Shown piece after piece: positions 59,653 to 64,000 of a stretch of DNA of 64,000 nt (the stretch's first letter is position 1; every line of letters starts with the position of its first letter). The stretch lies in the NCBI RefSeq assembly GCF_900115005.1, contig NZ_FOUY01000026.1, positions 39,286 through 103,285 of the forward strand, read 5' to 3'. The notes beneath the pieces are model-generated. The model was given only the letters and a program-made list of their open reading frames with translations, did not search any database and was not told the origin of the DNA. This stretch comes from Pseudonocardia ammonioxydans. Lineage in GTDB: Bacteria > Actinomycetota > Actinomycetes > Mycobacteriales > Pseudonocardiaceae. The position numbers and the translations under genes were made by a program.

Positions 59653-59680
59653 CAGCAGCACCCTCCCCGCAGCAGCTGTG

Positions 59681-59693
59681 GCATACTGTATGC
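59681..59693. promoter_or_regulatory. ATAC-N-GTAT operator C, upstream of the IclR gene
   Basis: GCATAC-T-GTATGC is a perfect 13-base palindrome with the same core as the two sites between the ThDP-enzyme and MFS genes. It lies 29 bases upstream of the IclR start codon. The FCD-type GntR encoded nearby is the best candidate binder. Confidence 0.65.
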
Positions 59694-59807
59694 GATCAGA
59701 GGCCGTCGAGCGTGTCAAGCGCGGCGGCGCCTCGGTTCACGGCTCGACCCCCTCGACGGGGAGCCCTTGACGCCGCAGCCCCGCGTGTGCTGCTCTTCAC
59801 ACTCCTC

Positions 59808-59840
59808 ATTTCGCGAAATCATTTTTCCGCATCGCGAAAT
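59808..59840. promoter_or_regulatory. AT-rich inverted element upstream of hyi
   Basis: ATTTCGCGAAAT (59808-59819) is a perfect 12-base palindrome, followed after 11 bases by a second partial copy ATCGCGAAAT (59831-59840). This is the most AT-rich spot of the region and lies 40-72 bases upstream of hyi, a promoter position. It is a candidate site for the divergent IclR protein. Confidence 0.6.
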
Positions 59841-59879
59841 TCATCCTGGACGTCACGTCGTGCTACCTCGGAGGCTCGT

Positions 59880-60770
59880 GTGTCCCACTCCCCGTCCCCT
59901 CCCCCGGCCCCGGTGTCCTCGTCGCCGGTGTTCTCGTCGCCGGTGCTCTCGTCGCCACGGTCGTGGACCGTGAACTGCTCGATACTGCTCACCGACCTGC
60001 CCGTACCGGCACGCCCGCAGGCCGCCCGCGACGCCGGCTTCGACGCCGTCGAGTTCTGGTGGCCGTTCGCCGAGGCGGTGCCCGCGGACCGCGACGTGGA
60101 CGCCTTCGTCCGCGCCGTCGGCGACGCCGGCGTCCGCCTGACCGGACTGAACTTCCCGGCCGGGGACATGCCCGCCGGGGACCGCGGGCTGCTCTCCGAC
60201 CCGTCCCGCTCCGGGCAGTTCCGCGACGCCATCGACGTCGCCGTCGGCATCGGCGCCCAGCTCGGCACGACCGGGTTCAACGCGCTGTACGGCAACCGCA
60301 TCGACGGCGTCGCGCCGGCCGACCAGGATGCGCTGGCCGCCGAGAACCTGGCCGCGGCCGGGCGGGCCGCGGCCGCGATCGGCGCCGTCGTGCTGGTCGA
60401 GCCGGTCAGCGGGGTGGACGCCTACCCGCTGAGGACCGCCGCCGACGCGGTCGCCGTGCTGGACCGGGTCGGCTCCCCCGACCTGGCGCTGCTGCTGGAC
60501 GTCTACCACCTGGCCGTCAACGGCGACGACGTCGCCGCCGCGATCGAGCGCTACGCGGACCGGATCGGTCACGTCCAGATCGCCGACGCGCCCGGCCGCG
60601 GCGAACCCGGCACCGGCGACCTCCCGCTGGCGGACTGGCTCGACCGGCTCGCCGCCGCGGGCTACACGGGCTGGATCGGCTGCGAGTACAAGCCCACCGG
60701 ACCCGACCCGTTCGCCTGGCTGCCCGCCGGTGCGCGGGCTGCCTCCACCGTCCGAGCGAAGCTCGCCTAG
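59880..60770 (+). CDS. hyi: Hydroxypyruvate isomerase-like protein
   Basis: A TIM-barrel isomerase that would interconvert hydroxypyruvate and tartronate semialdehyde. The conserved part starts VNCSILLTDLP and contains ARDAGFDAVEFWWPF, the metal Glu in VLVEPVSG, the Asp/His in LLLDVYHL, HVQIADAPGRGEPGTGD and the last Glu in IGCEYKPTG. The GTG at 59880 has GGAGG six bases upstream and gives 296 residues with ~30 Ser/Pro-rich extra residues at the N-terminus. The GTG at 59970 would give a normal start but has no ribosome-binding site. First gene of hyi-glxR-gcl. Confidence 0.85.
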   Translation: MSHSPSPPPAPVSSSPVFSSPVLSSPRSWTVNCSILLTDLPVPARPQAARDAGFDAVEFWWPFAEAVPADRDVDAFVRAVGDAGVRLTGLNFPAGDMPAGDRGLLSDPSRSGQFRDAIDVAVGIGAQLGTTGFNALYGNRIDGVAPADQDALAAENLAAAGRAAAAIGAVVLVEPVSGVDAYPLRTAADAVAVLDRVGSPDLALLLDVYHLAVNGDDVAAAIERYADRIGHVQIADAPGRGEPGTGDLPLADWLDRLAAAGYTGWIGCEYKPTGPDPFAWLPAGARAASTVRAKLA

Positions 60771-60796
60771 CGGGCATCGGTACCGAGAGGATCACC

Positions 60797-61705
60797 ATGA
60801 CCACCATCGCGTTCGTCGGGCTCGGCATCATGGGCAGCCCGATGGCCCAGCACCTCGCCCGCGCCGGCCACGACGTCGTCGGTTTCGACGCCACGCCGGA
60901 GAAGGCGAAGCCGCTCATCGACGCCGGCGGCCGGGCCGCGGACTCCGGCCCGCAGGCCGTGCGCGGCGCCGAGGTCGTCGCCCTGATGCTGCCCGACTCC
61001 CCCGACGTCACCGACGTCCTGACCGGGAGCGACGGGGTGTTCGCGCACGCGGCCCCGGGTGCCCTCGTGATCGACTTCTCGACGATCCGCCCGGACGTCG
61101 CGGCCGGGCTCGCCGCCGAGGCCGCCGCGGCCGGGCTCCGGATGATCGACGCCCCGGTCTCCGGCGGCCAGGCCGGCGCCGAGAACGCCGCACTGTCCAT
61201 CATGGTCGGCGGCGCGGACGTCGACGTCGCCGCGGCCCGCCCGTTGCTCGACGTCGTCGGCACGACCGTCGTGCACGTCGGCCCGCACGGCGCCGGGCAG
61301 ACCGTGAAGGCCGCCAACCAGCTCATCGTCGCCGGGAACATCGCCCTGCTCGCCGAGGCACTGCTGTTCCTCGAAGCACACGGCGCCGACCTCCCCGCCG
61401 CGGTCGAGGTCCTCGGCGGCGGCCTCGCCGGGTCGGCGGTACTGAACCAGAAGGCGCAGAAGATGCTCGACGGCGACTTCGCCCCCGGCTTCCGGATCGA
61501 CCTGCACCACAAGGACATGGGCATCGTCATGTCGGCCGCACGGGAGGCGGGCGTGGCGACCCCGGTGGGCGGGCTGGTGGCCCAGCTGGTGGGCGCCACC
61601 CGGGCCGCGGGCGACGGCGGGCTCGACCACTCCGCCCTGCACCGCACCATCGCGCGGCTCTCCGGCCGCGGGACCGACACCGACCAGCCCCACGGGAGGC
61701 GATGA
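60797..61705 (+). CDS. glxR: Tartronate semialdehyde reductase (2-hydroxy-3-oxopropionate reductase)
   Basis: A 302-residue beta-hydroxyacid dehydrogenase. The NAD(P) motif is FVGLGIMGSPMAQHLARAGHDV; the substrate-binding segment is DAPVSGGQAGAENAALSIMVGG; the catalytic Lys is in VKAANQLIVAGNIALLAEAL. The C-terminal helix LHHKDMGIVMSAAREAGVATP is also typical. It reduces tartronate semialdehyde from Gcl to glycerate. ATG at 60797 after GAGAGGATCACC, 26 bases behind hyi. Its stop overlaps the gcl start region, so all three genes are one operon. Confidence 0.92.
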   Translation: MTTIAFVGLGIMGSPMAQHLARAGHDVVGFDATPEKAKPLIDAGGRAADSGPQAVRGAEVVALMLPDSPDVTDVLTGSDGVFAHAAPGALVIDFSTIRPDVAAGLAAEAAAAGLRMIDAPVSGGQAGAENAALSIMVGGADVDVAAARPLLDVVGTTVVHVGPHGAGQTVKAANQLIVAGNIALLAEALLFLEAHGADLPAAVEVLGGGLAGSAVLNQKAQKMLDGDFAPGFRIDLHHKDMGIVMSAAREAGVATPVGGLVAQLVGATRAAGDGGLDHSALHRTIARLSGRGTDTDQPHGRR

Positions 61706-63540
61706 TGCCGACGATGCGCGCCGTCGACGCGGCGGTCCGGATCCTCGAGCTCGAGGGCGTGACCCAGACCTTCGGCGTCCCCGGCGCCGCGATCAACCCG
61801 TTCTACTCCGCCATGCGCGCGCGCAATGCCGAGAGTGCGGCCGAGGGCGGCGGGCTCGCCCACGTGCTCGCCCGGCACGTCGAGGGCGCCGCCCACATGG
61901 CCGAGGGCTACACCCGCACCCGCGCCGGCAACATCGGCGTCTGCATCGGGACCTCCGGGCCGGCCGGCACCGACATGATCACCGGCCTGTACTCCGCGCA
62001 GGCCGACTCGATCCCGATCCTGGCCATCACCGGCCAGGCACCCGTGGCGCGCCTGCACAAGGAGGACTTCCAGGCCGTCGACATCACCGCCATCGCCACG
62101 CCGGTCACGAAGATGGCGATGACCGTGCTCGAGGCCGCGCAGGTGCCGGGGGCGTTCGCGCAGGCGTTCCACCTCATGCGTTCCGGCCGTCCCGGACCGG
62201 TCCTGATCGACCTGCCCCTCGATGTGCAGCTCACCGAGATCGAGTTCGATCCGGACACCTACACACCGCTGCCGGTGCACCGGCCCGCCGCGACCCGCCG
62301 GCAGGCCGCGAAGGCGCTCGACCTGCTGTGCGCCGGTGACCGGCCGCTGATCGTCGCGGGCGGCGGGGTGATCAACGCCGACGCCTCCGACCGCCTGGTC
62401 GAGCTCGCCGAGCTGCTCGACGTCCCGGTCGTGCCGACGCTGATGGGCTGGGGCGCGATCCCCGACGACCACCGGCTGGCCGCGGGCATGGCCGGGTTGC
62501 AGACCGCGCACCGCTACGGCAACGCCACGTTCCTGGAGTCCGACACCGTGCTCGGGATCGGGAACCGGTGGGCCAACCGGCACACCGGCGGTCTCGAGAC
62601 CTATCGGCGCGGGCGCACCTTCGTGCACATCGACATCGAACCGACCCAGATCGGACGGGTGTTCGCACCCGACTACGGCATCGTCTCCGATGCCGGTGCG
62701 GCGCTCGACGAGCTCGTCGCCGAGGCCCGGCGGCGCCGCGACGCCGGCACGCTGCCGGACCGCACGGCCTGGGTCGCCGACTGCGCGCAGCGCAAGGCCA
62801 CGCTGCAGCGGCGCACGCACTTCACCGGGACGCCGATCAAGCCGCAGCGGGTGTACGAGGAGATGAACCGGGTGTTCGGCCCGGACACCCGCTACGTCAC
62901 CACGATCGGGCTGTCCCAGATCGCCGCGGCCCAGTTCCTGCACGTCTACCGGCCACGGCACTGGATCAACGCCGGCCAGGCCGGTCCGCTCGGCTGGACG
63001 ATCCCCGCGGCGCTGGGCAGCGTCACCGCCGATCCCGACACCCCCGTCGTCGCCCTGTCCGGGGACTACGACTTCCAGTTCATGCTCGAGGAGCTCGCCG
63101 TCGGCGCGCAGTTCCAGCTGCCCTACGTGCACGTCGTCGTCAACAACTCCTACCTGGGGCTGATCCGGCAGGCGCAGCGGGCGTTCGACATGGACTACTG
63201 CGTGCAGCTGGGCTTCGACAACATCCACACCACGGACGCGGTGGACGGTGACCGCGAACCCGCACCCAAGGGCTACGGCGTCGACCACGTCGTCGTCGCC
63301 GAGGGACTGGGCTGTCTCGGGCTGCGGGTCACCGACCCGGAGGAGATCGCGCCGACGCTGCGCCGGGCGTGGACCCAGGCCCGTGAGCACAAGGTGCCGG
63401 TGGTCGTCGAGGTGGTCCTGGAGCGGGTCACCAACGTCTCGATGGGCGCCGCCGAGATCGATGCGGTGACCGAGTTCGAAGAGCTCGCGACCGTGCGCGA
63501 GCACGCCCCGACCTCGGTCAGCCCGCTGCCGCCCGGCTGA
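61705..63540 (+). CDS. gcl: Glyoxylate carboligase (tartronate-semialdehyde synthase)
   Basis: A 611-residue ThDP enzyme closely similar to Escherichia coli Gcl, which joins two glyoxylates to tartronate semialdehyde and CO2. The start MRAVDAAVRILELEGVTQTFGVPGAAINPFYSAM is typical. The segment ARHVEGAAHMAEGYTR has Val where other ThDP enzymes have the activating Glu, the hallmark of Gcl. GQAPVARLHKEDFQAVDI, LMGWGAIPDDH and ALSGDYDFQFMLEELAVGAQF follow. A ~10-residue stretch (TTDAVDGDREPAPKG) is longer than in E. coli. Two ATGs adjoin (61702 and 61705); the second has better spacing from GGAGG. Confidence 0.95.
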   Translation: MPTMRAVDAAVRILELEGVTQTFGVPGAAINPFYSAMRARNAESAAEGGGLAHVLARHVEGAAHMAEGYTRTRAGNIGVCIGTSGPAGTDMITGLYSAQADSIPILAITGQAPVARLHKEDFQAVDITAIATPVTKMAMTVLEAAQVPGAFAQAFHLMRSGRPGPVLIDLPLDVQLTEIEFDPDTYTPLPVHRPAATRRQAAKALDLLCAGDRPLIVAGGGVINADASDRLVELAELLDVPVVPTLMGWGAIPDDHRLAAGMAGLQTAHRYGNATFLESDTVLGIGNRWANRHTGGLETYRRGRTFVHIDIEPTQIGRVFAPDYGIVSDAGAALDELVAEARRRRDAGTLPDRTAWVADCAQRKATLQRRTHFTGTPIKPQRVYEEMNRVFGPDTRYVTTIGLSQIAAAQFLHVYRPRHWINAGQAGPLGWTIPAALGSVTADPDTPVVALSGDYDFQFMLEELAVGAQFQLPYVHVVVNNSYLGLIRQAQRAFDMDYCVQLGFDNIHTTDAVDGDREPAPKGYGVDHVVVAEGLGCLGLRVTDPEEIAPTLRRAWTQAREHKVPVVVEVVLERVTNVSMGAAEIDAVTEFEELATVREHAPTSVSPLPPG

Positions 63541-63548
63541 GCGGAGCC

Positions 63549-63587
63549 CCGGCCGGGTGGCCCCCCGCGTGGGGGCCGCCCGGCCGG
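63549..63587. terminator. Bidirectional terminator between gcl and pntB
   Basis: Arms CCGGCCGGG-T-GGCCCCC (63549-63565) and GGGGGCC-G-CCCGGCCGG (63571-63587) pair fully if U-G is allowed, around the loop CGCGT. It ends just before the pntB stop codon and serves both converging genes. Confidence 0.75.
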
Positions 63588-63588
63588 C

Positions 63589-64000
63589 TCACACCGCCTT
63601 GAGCTCGTCCATGACGTGCTCGACGGAGCTCTTGGCGTCGCCGAAGAGCATCGAGGTGTTGTCCTGGAAGAACAACGGGTTGTCGATCCCGGCGAAGCCC
63701 GACCCCATCGACCGCTTGAGCACGATCACGTTGCGCGACTCGTCGACGTTGAGGATCGGCATCCCGTGGATCGGGCTCGACGGGTCGTTGCGCGCCGCCG
63801 GGTTCGTGACGTCGTTCGCCCCGATCACCAACGTCACGTCGGTCCGGGAGAACTCGTCGTTGATGTCGTCCATCTCCTTGAGCGCGTCGTAGGACACATC
63901 GGCCTCGGCCAGCAACACGTTCATGTGCCCCGGCATCCGCCCGGCCACCGGATGGATCGCGTACTTCACCGCGACCCCCTTGCTCTCCAGCAACCCGGCC
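63589..64000 (-). CDS. pntB: NAD(P) transhydrogenase beta subunit, C-terminal part
   Basis: The frame runs off the window edge; only the last ~136 residues (domain III) are visible. They carry the NADP-binding sequence of PntB: VKYAIHPVAGRMPGHMNVLLAEADV, VTLVIGANDVTNPAARNDP, SPIHGMPILNVDESRNVIVLKRSMGSGFAGIDNPLFF and MLFGDAKSSVEHVMDEL. The protein is the membrane beta subunit of the proton-translocating transhydrogenase that makes NADPH from NADH. The membrane domain and the alpha subunit lie outside the window. A TTG at 63993 is an internal Leu and not a start. Confidence 0.95.
   Translation of the reverse strand, partial: AGLLESKGVAVKYAIHPVAGRMPGHMNVLLAEADVSYDALKEMDDINDEFSRTDVTLVIGANDVTNPAARNDPSSPIHGMPILNVDESRNVIVLKRSMGSGFAGIDNPLFFQDNTSMLFGDAKSSVEHVMDELKAV

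Overview
The window is GC-rich DNA (well above 70% G+C) with many GTG starts, start/stop overlaps of the ATGA, GTGA or TGATG kind, and long antisense open frames. Its gene families are actinobacterial: PucR, PadR, IclR, FCD-type GntR, fused PutA and an actinobacterial FAD-binding dehydrogenase. The best guess is a Pseudonocardia-like member of the Pseudonocardiaceae, chromosomal, with no phage, transposase, CRISPR, rRNA or tRNA visible. It reads as a catabolic region, with one substrate module after another, each with its own regulator.

Layout. 1-5.1 kb: end of a PQQ-type sugar dehydrogenase, mtnA facing a class II aldolase (methylthioribose salvage), an FAD-binding dehydrogenase and a four-CBS protein. 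5.2-14.7 kb: bifunctional PutA, a DUF4190-like membrane protein, an SGNH hydrolase, a PIG-L deacetylase, a small membrane protein and a large LuxR/ATPase regulator. 14.8-23 kb: benzoate and catechol degradation. benA, benB and a giant benC-FCD-benD fusion run leftward; a LysR regulator with catB, catA and catC runs rightward from a shared control region with a 17-bp palindrome. 23-29.3 kb: a PadR regulator with a double operator, a decayed zinc alcohol dehydrogenase head-to-head with a TetR gene, benzoylformate decarboxylase (which feeds benzaldehyde/benzoate to ben), an alpha/beta hydrolase and an APC permease.

29.6-37.7 kb: a compact phosphonate operon (FAD amine oxidase, PhnD, PhnC, PhnE, phosphonatase-like HAD hydrolase), a divergent GntR/UTRA regulator, an array of ~62-bp palindromic repeats, a phosphonate-associated zinc alcohol dehydrogenase and a DJ-1/HchA protein. 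One operator sequence (ACTTGT-N4-ACAAGT) occurs at both divergent promoters and ties these genes into one regulon. 37.7-46.9 kb: purine breakdown. Three xanthine dehydrogenase-type subunits have an 8-oxoguanine deaminase gene embedded in their operon, followed by a PucR regulator with a ~95-residue Gly/Ser/Thr repeat insert and a xanthine/uracil permease fused to an OHCU decarboxylase domain.

47-50.5 kb: a TerC protein behind a probable Mn2+ (yybP-ykoY) riboswitch, a small membrane protein and an Nramp-fold transporter without recognisable Nramp metal motifs. 50.6-59.7 kb: an NDP-forming acyl-CoA synthetase with swapped halves, formyl-CoA transferase and an oxalyl-CoA decarboxylase/2-hydroxyacyl-CoA lyase-type enzyme, divergent from an OxlT-like MFS transporter, with GntR and IclR regulators. 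59.9-63.5 kb: glyoxylate pathway genes hyi, glxR and gcl. An ATAC-N-GTAT palindrome recurs at the promoters of the oxalate and regulator genes. The window ends inside pntB. The biological theme is the turnover of small organic acids and aromatics: mandelate-type and benzoate compounds to catechol, oxalate/glyoxylate, purines and aminoalkylphosphonates.
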